Below, one piece after another: positions 48,027 through 59,879 of a DNA stretch of 64,000 nucleotides (within the stretch, counting starts at the first letter, position 1; the number at the start of each line of letters is the position of its first letter). Source of the stretch: Zanthoxylum bungeanum (taxonomy: Eukaryota > Streptophyta > Magnoliopsida > Sapindales > Rutaceae). The stretch spans positions 310,001 through 374,000 of the forward strand of contig SKCR01033432.1 of the NCBI GenBank assembly GCA_019454045.1, in the 5' to 3' direction. The notes under the pieces are model-generated. The model was not told the origin of the DNA. It worked only from the letters and a program-made list of their open reading frames with translations, and did no database searches. A program made the translations under genes and the position numbers.

Positions 48027-51000
48027 TGACACGCTCACAAAGTGGCCTTTTACTCTTAAGAGTGTCGAAGTAATAAAATAACCCGATAAGTCTGGGGTCT
48101 GTTGGTTTCTATGATTTGTCCCAAGATCATAATGAACAAAGAAATGCGAATGAATAATGAAGAAGTGAGGCGGAATCACACTTACATCGAACGGATTTGG
48201 ATGCGTCAAACAACAAAATGAACCCCTCCAAGGTGCTCCAAGATTCGGCCAAGACAAAGTAGAAGCTCCAAGCTTTAATTTGATTTTTCCAAGCCCTTGA
48301 ATAGGTTTCCCTATCACCTCTTGATGATCCTTGAAGAGTGCTAGCCCTTAGTGAATTTTTACAACAAAAACTTCACACTTTTCCTTCACAAATTTGGCTA
48401 AGAAATGAAAAAAATGGAGAGCCCAAAACTTGTTCAGTTTTCGGAAATGGGGAGAGAGAAGAGACTATGTGAATTTGATTTCAAAAATCAATATATTTGT
48501 TTCAAAAACAATTAATTAATCATATACCAAAAATTGGTTTAGGTATATGTCAACATGTCTTTCATCTTTCTTTATTTGGAGTGTCTTTCACTCTTTCACC
48601 AACCCACCAAAACCCATCAAACTAAAGTGACAAGTGATGTGATGGTTGATGTGACATGTGGGCCCCACTCGATTCCGAATGCGAGTGGGCCCGCAAACAC
48701 TCCCGAGCTCGGGTTCGCTAATTCCGAATTAACGAACTTCTGTCGCGACGTAATTAAATCGAATTTAATTAAATAATTATGCATAGCAAAATCACTATTC
48801 ACATCGCTAACGAATTAATTCTAAATTAACTCGTTTGCCCGAATTAAAATTTAATTTTAATTCCGCGTCGAAATCTAATTTCGAATATATTATTTTAATG
48901 ATTAATTCCAAATTAATCTTTCTCTCTCTTCAAATAGTACTTTATTCAAGATAAAGTCTCTCCGCAATTAATCCTAGATTAATTAAGTTCGAATCATACG
49001 TCATCGGTGAATCTTCGGGAAGCGACCCAAGAGATCCCTGGATATGTTGGTAATAAATTCTGTCGTCGGACTATCCGAACACGTACGTACCTCGTACTAC
49101 ATTTTTATCGATTTACGAGACAAGGTTGGCTTCTAGCAAAGCATCATGCCTACCCAATTCTCCAGAAATATTCTTACAAGAATATACGATCTTTATCATG
49201 CGTAGTATACCGCAGTATTGCGTATGCGATCCAGTATCAGATGTCACGTGTAAGGCCTGGGGCTGGAATAGTGTCTGCCCCGTACGAAGCACATATCAGA
49301 TATCTAGCATCTAGTCTCTTTGAATCGGATAATCATGACCTTGTCATATTACCCCGATGGTTACCACACAATAGAGAACCAGTTCTGAATCTCTGCGTGA
49401 TCATCATCTCCATATGTCTGAAGTGATAATTTCGTCTTGATATCACATCCAATACACTAGGATTCTCAATAAACCCAGTAGAGGCGTACACAGAACCTGT
49501 TAAAGCCCTGGACGACCAAAACTAAAGTTTACCGATTGTCGCAAGTACTAGCGATGTAAGTCTCAAGTTAAGACCAAATACACCTTCCCTGAAGCGGACT
49601 CCCATAGACACATATACATACTACCAATAGGATTCTGCGGGGTCTATCCAGAGCGAAGCTGTTTTCCGTACCATCGGTAAAACACAACCTCCTATCGCAC
49701 TTGCATAAGTATCATATACTTAAACATATGAAAATTATGCTGTTATGCCCTCACAACGCGCACAAGTGAAATACTAGTCTATTCCGCATTATCGATGTCC
49801 AATCTCGATAATACTATGACTAGGGATATTTAATGATTAAACCTTTATGGATTGATACTGTCTCATATCATCTCAATCCGGAACTAATCATATGGACTTT
49901 TACCATTTATATATATCAAAGTAAATGAATCGCAAAATGGTAAAAGGCAATTTCATTACTACATAGTTGATTTTGTACAAAAACACAACGTCTTTTACAA
50001 ACAGTGACGCTATGGGTCATAACTGTCCAACAGGGTCGATCCACAGAGAATAGATTTAGTAAAATAGAATGATAAGTCGAGTGAAAGGAAAAAGGTTTGA
50101 TTTGTTGAAGTTGTTGGAAACTTTTAAGTGAAAATGCAATAATAAAATGAAATACTAGAGTTTGGGGATCCACTTTTAATATTTCAACTCTAGAAATCTC
50201 GCTTCTTATAATATAAATTGTTCTTGTTACCCAATTAATTTATCTCATGAATTAAATATTCCAATATGTAGAACCGGCTATAAAAGCGGTAGTCATTTCT
50301 GTCAATAACAAGTCCTGCCAAGGTATTAAATATGCCAAAAACAAAAAACCAGCCATAAAAGAGGTGATACCGTATAAAACCAGCCATAAAGGTGGTGATA
50401 TCATTTGTCTATAACAAGTCTAGTTAGGTACTCAATTATGCCAAAATCGTATAAAACCAGACATATAGGTAGTAGCAAGATATAACCATCCATATACACG
50501 GTAGTCAATTTTGCCAATAATTAATCCAGATCTAAATCAAATTTTAATCATTAGATTATAATTTATTTAATATAATGTAAGGGAGATTGATCTAAGTTTT
50601 TAATTATAAAAGCTTCATCCTTTACACCAGCAAAAAGAAACTAGCTACTCATTTTGTAATAAAAAATACTCGTAATTTTATTACTGAAAGAGAAAGACAT
50701 TACAGAAAGCTTTAAATAAATAAACACACAAGACACTCTCTTCCAAAGTCTATAGAGAAATAGAAATAAAGCATCAAAATTTCTTCTGTCAGAAGTTTCA
50801 ATTCATAGGTAAAATTTTACCTACGCGTCGCAACACCAAAGCTATGCTCATCATGACGTTGATGCCAGTTGTGTACATGTGTCGAAAGATTAGGGCATCA
50901 CGACGATCAAGTCTTGTATGTCACTACGCGAAAGGCAGTTCTGCGATGTCTTTATCTTCATAAGCGTGTCGCGACACTAAGTCCTTGCGCGTCACAACAC

Positions 51001-51223
51001 GCATGTTGAAATGTCGTTTTTGCTCTTTTCCAAGTCTGGTTTTTTCAGTCAAGCTTTCAAGCAATATTTTACCAACCAAATAATAAAATTACACCATAAA
51101 AATATACAAAACATAACTTAAAATATTATTTCACAGACGTGCTAAATTAAGGGAATTAGTTAAACTATAAGTGTAAAATGATTGATTTTGCGTATAATAA
51201 ATATGTACTTTTTGTATTCATCA
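48027..51223 (-). repeat. Athila 5' LTR, split by solo LTR X4
   Basis: Left part 48027-48099 and right part 50038-51223. It aligns with 9154-10201 once X4 and its duplication are removed, leaving 1259 bp. It retains about 200 bp lost from the 3' LTR. The sense start at 51223 (TGATGAATACAAAAAGTACA) is followed by the ACTAC duplication at 51224-51228. The right part has repeated aaccagccataaaggtggtgat motifs (50270-50490). Confidence 0.85.
48100..50032 (-). mobile_element. Solo LTR X4 of the family-X Copia
   Basis: A complete 1933-bp LTR (sense TGTTGGACAGTTATGACCCA ... AAACCAACA) flanked by GGGTC at 48095-48099 and 50033-50037, with no internal region. It is most like the X2 LTR type (same tgttggtttctat end) and contains the palindrome chain at 48717-48985. 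It arose by recombination between the two LTRs of a full element inserted in the Athila LTR. Confidence 0.92.
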
Positions 51224-51228
51224 ACTAC

Positions 51229-52315
51229 TTAGGTATGTGTTGTTATTTAACATTTCCAAATTCCCTTCCAAATTTATTATATTCCTTACAGACATAATTC
51301 ATGTTATAGGTTTGGGGTCGAGGTTATTGCGAGGTGCATTATGCATGCCAACCCTCCGATTTTAATGAGGGGGGGCGATGGAGGCTGCAGCGGATCTAAC
51401 ACCATCTTCTTCCATGTGAGTTCGGCCTTGGGCTCCATCTTCCTAACAAGTTCTATTTCTGGCGTCAACAACAACCTCAATACTAGCTCCCTCTTCAAGC
51501 ATCATCCCTGGCTCGGTAGGCATCTAGTTGTACATGAATTACATGGTTCGTAGTAATATTGAAGGTTCGGAGGTTCGATAACTGTCCTTATAGTAGATGC
51601 AACGCCTATCACTCACCCCTTCAGATGCTACCCATGTAAGTGCCTCTAAGTATTTATTTTCTATTCTCTTTTTAGTTTACCATACAGACCAAGTTGCATT
51701 TGCAGGTCTCTGCTAACTTCGACCATTGTTATCGTCTGGCAAAGGCGGCGAAGGCTGAGCTATCCTTGCAGAGCTTCTCATATCAGGTACTTGTAAAATA
51801 GAGTTATTTGAATACATGTATGTATGATTCCCTAATATTGTTTTTCGTGTTTCTGATAACAAGCTCTTCTACATCGAGATGACATTTTACGCAAACACTA
51901 TACCCATCTACAAGCCTACTCCAAGTGATGGGAGGTTTTTACGAAGGGACTGGACTCTCAAAATGCGTCGAGGGAACTTCAGCCAGATCCTACGGCATTT
52001 GAGAAGGAGGATGAGGAGTCTCACAAGGAACGGGAGGATGAGGAATCGTCCTCCAAGAAGTATAATGGCTTACTTATTTTTCCATATCAATTTTGTATCA
52101 GAACAATGACCGTAAAATTACTTTTATACAAATTTTGGATTTAATTAATGAAATCATTATTTTATTTCCTCAATCTTCCTTTATAATGCATTGTCACATT
52201 AACATCATATCAGTATTCTATTCGAGAGTCCAGGCGTCTGGCCGGATATAAGTTAAGTACGATCGAACATTATCATTGACGTAAGGCTAGATATGTAATA
52301 TGCAAATCAGGCCAA
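51229..52315 (+). other. Unassigned sequence with exon-like segments
   Basis: Continuation of 8641-9148. Plus-strand open stretches with splice-like borders are visible: gtaagt-like sites at 51637 and a tttgcag before 51706, then SANFDHCYRLAKAAKAELSL, a gtacttg donor-like site near 51788, and an acidic LQPDPTAFEKEDEESHKERE stretch near 51985-52045. The layout resembles intron-containing retroelement ORFs such as the one at 61646, but I find no sequence match between them. It may be a fragment of a gene or element ORF. Confidence 0.3.
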
Positions 52316-53574
52316 TGTTAGGGTTGGTGCTCGGAGTTCCAATCCGAATCGTATTTATGCTCGATTCATAAATACTAGCAATTATATTTTCTATAATATT
52401 ACTAATTTTAGTGTTAGTACCTTTGTCTTTTACACGCTTATTCAATCTAATGGCTATTAGATATCTGATTACTATTATATTGAAACTGAATCTGGTTCAG
52501 TGATACATGTATATTAGACGAAGACCCTAGGATTTACAGTATAGTACGTAGTTACAACGTAGTTTGAAATTGACATTGAGAAGCTCACTATTAGTTGTAT
52601 ATCCTTAAATAAAGTTCCTGATCAAGATTTACTAACACAGGTCAGTTAGTAAAATCTACTGAGACCAGTACATGTCGTATATCATGACTTGATCCGATGG
52701 TTTATCCTAGTGAACCATGAGTCTCAGAAGACTCGTATAGACATGTAGGTGTTTATTTGATAAGACACCGAACGAATCACTGAAGGTTTCCTAATAGATG
52801 GTACACCAACGTCAATAGGAACCTTCTAGAGTTGAGCGAGCATATTGGTCATTCGACTTGAGATACCACTGTGGATATGTGAGCTATCCTACACACTTTG
52901 ATGGCAGTCACGTCAACGATCTAGTCATGATCAGACCGCCGCCTGTTCTTTGGGTGCGGAATGATGCTCATGATATCCCATGTGTATCAAGATAGGATCC
53001 GTCAGTCCTGTGTACAGGGCATAGACATCCTCACGTGTTTACGATCTAGTAAATCCATGGCCGTGGTATAATTCAGAAACCAGTTGCGAGTGTTATTTTG
53101 TGATCCTAAATTGAAAGTCGACTGTTGACTTTCTGATCTATATCCTAGGTATAATATGGATGGCCTGTGGCGGAGGGATTATACGTATGCTATGATCTCA
53201 ACTTGCATAGTTTAGCGAGATTATCTGTGGTCGTCATAATCCATGAGTGGGTGGATTATAGACACGAAATTGGATTTCATGACGGATAGACCTAAACTTA
53301 GTGAGTCGCACAATATGAAGTGTACTCGTTGAGCACTTGGGCAACGCGATATGAATAATATGGATTATTTGTAATACATCACTGGATTAAATGAGTTAAT
53401 TCGGATCGTTTAATCGGTTAAACGATAATACATGCATTAGGGGATTTCGTCCGCTAATAATTATTGTGTATTTATATTTGATACATAATACGATTAGATA
53501 AATATTAATTATTCATCAAATGAGATTTTAACAAATGCCAATAATAAATGTATTATTATTTAATGTAAATAAAA

Positions 53575-53751
53575 TACATATATATGTATATTAATTGTTT
53601 AATTATTTAATAGTTACATAATTAAATAATTAAAATTAGAAATCTTATCTTTTTTTCATAATTGCTATGACAAAAAGATAAGATTTCTAATTTTAATTAT
53701 TTAATTATGTAACTATTAAATAATTAAACAATTAATATACATATATATGTA
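53575..53751. repeat. Perfect 80-bp inverted repeat (hairpin)
   Basis: 53575-53654 is the exact reverse complement of 53672-53751, with a 17-base spacer. Arms begin tacatatatatgtatatt. The decamer ctatgacaaa lies at the spacer/right-arm border (53665-53674) and again just after the right arm (53752-53761). It sits about 80 bp upstream of the LTR TATA box. Confidence 0.95.
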
Positions 53752-53832
53752 CTATGACAAATAGTAATGCATAATTGGTAACACATGGCATGAATCAAAT
53801 TAGTCTTTGTGTGTCCAATTTTGATTGGATAT

Positions 53833-53839
53833 TATAAAG
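53833..53839 (+). promoter_or_regulatory. TATA box of LTR Y
   Basis: TATAAAG in ggatattataaagg. A purine-rich leader with a gaaagaaaagcaaagaaaatgg stretch lies downstream, consistent with the U3/R boundary of a Copia LTR. Confidence 0.5.
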
Positions 53840-54940
53840 GTTAATGCATTTAATATGATTAAATTTTGAAAAGACAATAATACCCCTCATTTATGCCCAA
53901 TTTCGGTCCACATATAATGAAAGAGAAAATTATTTTTTCTTTATCATCTTCCTCACCTCATTGCCGAAAGAAAAGCAAAGAAAATGGGTTTCACTTGCTT
54001 GATGGATTAAGTGAGAAACAAAGAAAATGCTTAGGAAAAAAAATGAAGAATTAAGGTAATTCCTCTATTCCCTAAGTCTAGAAATTTTGTTTCATGTTTC
54101 TTGTTGATCTTATAAGATCTAGGGTTTCTTCTTTGTTATAAAAATTGGGGTATTTGATGTTGGAGGATGAATTGGAAGCTATTGGTGCATGTGTGAAGTT
54201 AATTGGAAGTAATTATTGTAATTATATTCCAATTTATTCAAATTATTGTTGGAAAATTTTATTGCCATTCTAGAGTTTGATAGCCACTCTTATTATGCCT
54301 AGAATTAATCTAGAGTCATTCATGTGTGGTGACTTTGAATTGCTGTAAGATAAATTTGATTAATTTGTGATAAAAATGGATTTAAGGCATGTTTTGTAGA
54401 CTGTTTTTCTTTACTGTTCAGACCTGAAAAATGTTCTATTTTGGTGATAAATATGTGGTCTTTTGAATGTTTTGGATGTTTTTTGGGAGTTGGCACAATT
54501 TCCGGAAAGTGTTTCCGACTTCAAATAAGCGAAAACAGCTAAAAACGGCGTTACCGGGTGGATTTTGAGCCAACCGAGTGACGGCTGTCCAAACAGTGAA
54601 TCCATCACTGTTTGGGTAGCCCATGAACTGCGCCGACTATTGGAACTGACCTGGGCAGTTTCCATAAGTGTCAGGTAGTCGGTTCGGTCAAGAACACGTT
54701 TTAGACCATTTTACAAAAAAAACTATTTTCGTAAAACATTCGCGAGTTTTCAACGATGTTTATGCCAATATTTGATATTGAATAAATAGGTTTAGGTGAA
54801 ATATGAATAAATTATTCATATTAGATATTGAATAATTTATTTGGTATTTTGAAAAAGTTTTAAAATACGATTTCGCTCGAACCACGCTTCCGCTGCTCCC
54901 CGTCACCCAAAACCCCAACAATATTTTGGTAGTATGAGTC

Positions 54941-56553
54941 CTTTTGAGATCATGTATTTGGTTTTCATACGGTTATAACCCTCAAAAATATATATATGGG
55001 CCTCATCCCTTATTTTATTTCATCACAAAGCCATCCCCTCATGTTTAGCGACCGGGATCACTCATGTTGTCACATGGGGCACTGATCATCCCATAGGCTT
55101 TTCATGTTCATGTACATGTTTCCCTTACTTACTTGGTGCTAGTTCCTACTAAGTAGGTTTCACGCCTCCAAGTTACAATACTTGTGTGGGTTTTCATGTT
55201 TTAAAACATATGCATGTGTAAGCGGGGTTGTCCCGGTCCATATGAAGACAGGGGGGAGACGTCCCAATCCCAATTATTGCATATATATTTTCAGATATGT
55301 TTACAGTTTATGAATTTGATTTCAGTTCATCTATGCAGATTCAGATTATGTTCATGATTTCTATTTATGACACGTTTTCAAGTTCATGATTTCATTTTCA
55401 GTACGAAATTTAGTTTTCAGTTAATGTGTATACTTTACAGTTTTTCAGTCATGTTTTCATGTTTACAAGTTTAATAATATCTTTATGATTTCATTGACGT
55501 ATTTCATTCATGTAATGTCATGTTTTCAATTGATGTTCCGTCATTTTCAATCGGTTTTCATGTTGACATTTTTCAGGCCAAGTTTATGCTTTCAGGACAT
55601 GTTTTGTAATTCATGGTTTCATTTCCACGTCTTGAAGTATTCCCAATTTTCAATCAAGTTATCATTTTCAGTTTCCATATTCACGTACAGTCACATTATC
55701 ACCTTTTAATTTTCAAGTCATGTTATAGTTTCAGCTTTATGATTAGTTCATCTCATGGTCAAGGTCACGGGATCTTTCTTGTTTTATGCTACATTTATGT
55801 TATTATGTTTCAGTGATGAATTGTGTTACAAGTCCCCAAGTCAAGATACAATTCATGTATATATGTATGATAATTAGTTATGTCTCACATTTCAGGTTTG
55901 GAGTAGTATTTTAATAAATTATTCATTTGATAGTACTTATCTTATGCCTTTACATTCATTCACTATATTGTCATGGCACTTACTTCTTTGAATTTCAGTC
56001 ATCAAGCATCTCACTCCGACATGCAGAGGACAAGCTTCAGGAATGGTGGACAACAGTTATTGCAGTCGTTAGGGGGAAAATGTTAGGGCTCACAAATAAA
56101 ATACATGTATTAGTGTAAGTGGCTAAAATTTATTAGTGATATATTATAGTAATTTATATTGGTAACAATGTGAACAAATTTATGAGTATAGCAAATTTAA
56201 TTCAGATATTTAAGTTGATATTATGCTTATATTAGGAAAATCATTAACAAGCAATGATTAAATGGATCGTGATATATCATATATGTGTTAGTAATAAAAT
56301 TCATATCATTCAGGTCATGAGTATGACATGCATATATATGTAATAAGAATATTATAGGGTCTAATCACGCCATGCATGTCTAGTGTGAACTTAAAATTAT
56401 AATATATCTGTTTAGGGAAAATTATAAGCTAATGCACACAGGAGTAGCCACGTACAAACCAAAGTTATGACTTATCATATGTTAGCCATGAGGCTCAAGG
56501 ATATGGCCACGTTATCTCCTACCGATCATTTCTTAAGAAATTGGGACGTGACA
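54941..56553 (+). repeat. 5'-truncated LTR of large-LTR gypsy element Z
   Basis: Its right end gggacgtgaca at 56553 is followed by a PBS. Its left end is missing: the start sequence tgtaacaccctgatc (seen at 56781) does not occur upstream, and the tract abuts the end of LTR Y near 54940. T-rich frames such as 55485-55709 are LTR sequence. The LTR style (tgtaacaccc...gtgaca) is chromovirus-like. Confidence 0.55.
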
Positions 56554-56780
56554 GAGATGGTATCAGAGTAAAATCCTAGGTGTTAGTGACAGCAGCAAGT
56601 CCATCAAACTCAAAGTATGTTATCTAACCCATGTAGGGAATTCATTACAAGTGGTAGTCATGATATAAGTGCACGTGGCAGTTATGATATCATTGCATGT
56701 GACAATCAAATTCGTTGCATGTGACACATCATATGGCCTAGGTTAGGATTCGAGGATGAATCCTAGATAAGGGGGGAAAA
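56554..56780 (+). mobile_element. 227-bp internal region of element Z (PBS to PPT)
   Basis: Only 227 bp separate the PBS from the polypurine tract aaggggggaaaa (56769-56780) that precedes the next LTR start at 56781. There is no coding capacity. Short repeated words such as gcacgtggcagttatgatat and gcatgtgacaatc fill it. It is either a deletion derivative or a naturally tiny non-autonomous (TRIM-like) element with very large LTRs. Confidence 0.65.
56558..56568 (+). other. Primer-binding site of element Z
   Basis: TGGTATCAGAG, complementary to the 3' end of plant initiator tRNA-Met, four bases after the LTR end. Confidence 0.85.
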
Positions 56781-56889
56781 TGTAACACCCTGATCATTTC
56801 ATTGTAATCTGGTAATTGTTTTTGGAAATTTAAACGTATTAAGTATCACAAAACCTATTTATCTGATTGCTAATCATATATAGACTACC
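56781..56889 (+). repeat. Start of the 3' LTR of element Z
   Basis: Begins tgtaacaccctgatcatttc right after the PPT and is cut after about 110 bp, where Copia Y' LTR sequence starts (about 56890). Confidence 0.65.
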
Positions 56890-57476
56890 TATGCTCTGTA
56901 CACAGAACTGGCGGATCCTATCTCGACACACAGAGGACACCCTGAGGATCTATCCAACCCAATAAACAGACGGAGGTCTGATCTGTATAGATCGGTGACA
57001 TGACTGCATCTGAGTGTGGATGATGTCTCATGTGCCCACAGTGGTATCTGAAGTTGAAGAATCATAAATGCTACTCAACTCGAGAAGATTCTTATTGACG
57101 TTGGTGTACCATCCATTAAGAATCTTCGGTGAGTCGTTCAGTGTTTATCCGTTATAAACACCTACACGTTTATACGAGTCTCTAAGACTCATGGATCATT
57201 GAGAAACCATTGGAATCATATATTCCAGTATATGACATGTACCGGTCACAACGGGTTTACTTTACTGACCAAGTAGTGTAAACTTTGACCAGGAACTGTC
57301 TAAGAATGACAACGTCATGATACAACTCAATGTCAATTGTGACACTTTTGCAACTGCATCATTACTAATCATTCTAAGGTATAGAAACTACTTATTTTAT
57401 TTATAATAAAACGTTTACAATATTATTTAAAAGAAAATGCAACAGAGAATTGGCGCTCTGAGCACTAACCTCAACA
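56890..57476 (-). repeat. Partial 3' LTR of Copia Y'
   Basis: Sense start TGTTGAGGTTAGTGCTCAGA at 57476. Related to but diverged from 52316 onward, with matching blocks around atggtacaccaacgtcaat. Confidence 0.75.
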
Positions 57477-57490
57477 AAATCTCTCACTTG

Positions 57491-58292
57491 CTCTAGTGCC
57501 AATATCGATTGTATCTAATACCCATCGACTCCACATATTTATCAAATAACTTCAGAGGTATGGCCTTCGTAAGCGGGTCTGTTATATTATCTTCACGTGG
57601 AACCTTACACACGACAATATCCCCTTATGACACAATCTCTCGAATGATATGGTACTTGCGTTCCATATGCTTCGACTTCTTATGTGCCCTCAGTTCCTTT
57701 GCTTGTGCAATGGCTCCAGTATTATCACAGTATAACAGAATCGCATTCTCAATACTTGGGACAACTCCCAATTCTGTGATAAAGTTCATAATCCATACAA
57801 CTTCTTTTTCAGCTTCAGAAACTGTAATGTATTCCACTTCTATTGTGGAATATGCTGTTGAATCCTATTTGAAACTCATCCGGCAAACTGAACCTCCGTT
57901 AAGGGTAAAGATGAATCCAAATATATACTTTCTTTCATCTGGATCTGATTGAAGTCGGAATTCGTATACTCGGTAACTTGTAGTTCACTTCGTCCATAAA
58001 TGATCAACTTATCCTTAATACCTTTAAGATACTTCAGGATATGTTTAATGGCCATCCAATGGTCATTTTCTGGATTGGATTGATATCTACTAGTTACGTT
58101 AATAGCGAAACTGACATCAGGCCTAGTACATAACATGACATACATTATGCTACCCAAACACGAAGAATAAGGTTGGTTAGACATTCTAACCTTCTTATCT
58201 TCTGTTTGTGGACTCATATTTCTAGAAAGATGAATCCCATATCTGAATGGTATATTTACTGTCTTACAATTACTAAAATTATACCGTTCCAA
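57491..58292 (-). pseudogene. Y' RNase H
   Basis: The frame 58292-57876 gives GSIMYVMLCTRPDVSFAIN, HWMAIKHILKYLKGIKD. The frame 57837-57625 gives MEYITVSEAEKEVVWIM, YCDNTGAIAQAKELRAH and KYHIIREIVS. These are Copia RNase H motifs in correct order, followed by the PPT. A break near 57850-57880 removes the SWKSSKQ-type segment from frame. Confidence 0.85.
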
Positions 58293-58296
58293 AATC

Positions 58297-58961
58297 TTAT
58301 CTATGTACGTTGATTGGGATAACCCAATCAGCTTCCTCTCTATCTCTATAGAGTTTTATGCCTAAAATATAGGAAGCTTCTCCCAGATCCTTCATGGAGA
58401 AATTCTTACAGAGGTAAGCTTTGGTGTCTTGCATCATCCATATATCATTCCCAATTATGAGGATGTCATCAACATAGAGGATTAAAAATACCACCATGCT
58501 CCCACAGGCTTTTGATACACACAGGATTCTTTCGAATTCTTGAGAAAACCAGATAATCTAGTAATCTCATCAAATCGAAGATTCCAACTTCCTGAACCTT
58601 GTTTAAGTCCATAAATGAACTTCTTAAGCGTACATACTATACCCGAGTTCTCGCTGGAGGCAAAACCTTCCGGCTGTTCCATATAGATTTCTTCATCAAC
58701 AAATCCATTTAGAAAAGTCATTTTGACATCCATTTACCAAATCTCGTAGTCCTGATACGTATCTATAGAAAGAAAAATCCTAATAGACTTAAGAATTACT
58801 ACTGGTGAAAAAGCTTTATCGTAGTCGACATCATATCGTTGCGTGTAACATTTTACTACCAGTCGGGCCTTATAGGTTTCAACCTTTCCATCAGGCTTGC
58901 GCTTGCTCTTGTAAACCCATTTACAACCGATATGAATAATTCCTTCAGGAAGAGGAACCAA
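58297..58961 (-). pseudogene. Y' reverse transcriptase
   Basis: Three adjoining frames carry IHIGCKWVYKSKRKPDGKVE, YKARLVVKCYTQRYDVDYDK, AFSPVV, MDVKMTFLNGFVDEEIYMEQ, FIYGLKQGSGSWNLRFDE, then LYVDDILIIGND with the catalytic Asp pair and KNFSMKDLGEASYILGIKLY. Stops between them disable it. The YVDD motif is intact. Confidence 0.87.
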
Positions 58962-59280
58962 GTCTCAAACTTCATTCCCATGCATTGAGTCTAACTCGGA
59001 TTTCATGGCACTTTGCCACTTCCAGAAGTCGATGTCCAATATCGATTCTCTATAGGTAAAATGGACTTTCTCTTCAATTAAGAGAACATCTAGACTCTTC
59101 TCTTGTATCAAATACAAGCGTTCAGGAGGTCTAGATACCCTTTGTGACCTGCGGAGTGTGTGTGTTGAAGCTTCTTCATCTACTTGAACTTTAGGTTCCT
59201 CCGTTGGTTCGTTTTTTCAGGTTGGACTTCATCAAATTCAACATGTCTATGATTACCACCTTCTAACAAAAATTCTACTT

Positions 59281-59810
59281 CTAAAATTTTACGAAGCGAG
59301 CTACGAACACATTTTGATGCTCGGTATCATAGAATAGATATCCCTCCGTATTCGAATGATATCCAATAAACCTAAACTTTTTCCCTCGAGGCGAAAGCTT
59401 ATCTTGCTGAGCCATCCTAACATAGGCAAGACAACCCCAAACCTTAATATAATTAAGATTTGATCTCCTACCGGTCTGTATCTCATATGGAATTGTAGAA
59501 ACAGCTTTTGAAGGAATTTTATTCAAAAGATGTGCAGTTGTTAAAAGAGAGTAGCCCAATAAGTAATAAGGCAAATCTATTAATGTCAATATTGATCGGA
59601 CCATATCAAATAAAGTCTGATTTCTCCTCTCAGACACTCTATTGTGCTGTGGAGTATCTGGAGGAGTATATTGAGCAAGAATCTCATTCCCTTCATATAT
59701 TCACCGTCTCGATCAGATCGAAGGCATTTAATATATTGACCAGTCAATTTTTCTACTTCATTACGGAACTCTTTGAACTTTTCAAAGGTTTTCGATTTAT
59801 GTCTAATCAA
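59281..59810 (-). pseudogene. Y' integrase core
   Basis: The frame 59810-59586 includes HKSKTFEKFKEFRNEVEKLT and LRSDRDGEYM (second catalytic Asp). The frame 59637-59281 starts MSERRNQTLFDMVRSIL with the catalytic Glu and continues NKIPSKAVSTIPYEIQTGRR and VWGCLAYVRM. A frameshift separates the two, and the first catalytic Asp lies further upstream near 59830. Confidence 0.85.
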
Positions 59811-59879
59811 ATAGGCATAACCGTACCGTGACAGATCATCGGTAAAGGTAACGAAGTACGAATAACAATTATGAGCAGT

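Larger units (their letters stand above)
9154..51223 (-). mobile_element. Athila-type Ty3/gypsy retrotransposon with nested Copia insertions
   Basis: Paired LTRs (9154-10201 and 48027-51223) flanked by the duplication ACTAC define one element reading on the minus strand. Sense order is 5' LTR, tRNA-Asp-like PBS, gag, protease, RT, RNase H, integrase, two extra ORFs, long 3' untranslated region, PPT, 3' LTR. The protease (LDLGASVNLL) and the integrase C-terminus (MSPYRLVYGK, LPVELEHK, YWAI, QLNELEEL) are characteristic of the Athila lineage. Copia elements X1, X3 and X4 interrupt it; without them it is about 11 kb, which is normal for Athila. Most coding segments carry stops or frameshifts, so it is dead. 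The extra LOG-like gene is not a standard part of the lineage. Confidence 0.9.
52316..54920 (+). repeat. Copia LTR Y (plus sense) with an embedded perfect hairpin
   Basis: It starts tgttagggttggtgctcgg and probably ends ...cccaaaaccccaaca at 54920, followed by attttggtagtatgag, which resembles a degraded tRNA-Met PBS. The first ~700 bp matches, inverted, the Y' LTR at 56890-57476, including the acatgtaggtgttta and gatggtacaccaacgtcaat stretches. A TATAAAG box lies at 53833. No TSD is seen at 54920, so this is an LTR whose internal region is lost, not a solo LTR with clean ends. The 3' boundary is less certain than the start. Confidence 0.6.

Noticed and set aside
51341..51553. Glycine/serine-rich plus-strand frame considered as a host gene exon
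   Set aside because: The frame is open on both strands, has no recognisable domain, and no consistent splice context ties it to the segment near 51706.
54411..54665. Minus-strand 84-codon frame in LTR Y
   Set aside because: It lies within a Copia LTR near its 3' end, antisense to the element, and overlaps another frame.
55485..56118. Hydrophobic T-rich plus-strand frames resembling membrane proteins
   Set aside because: They are low-complexity frames inside the LTR of element Z, rich in ttttcatg words, with no family signature.
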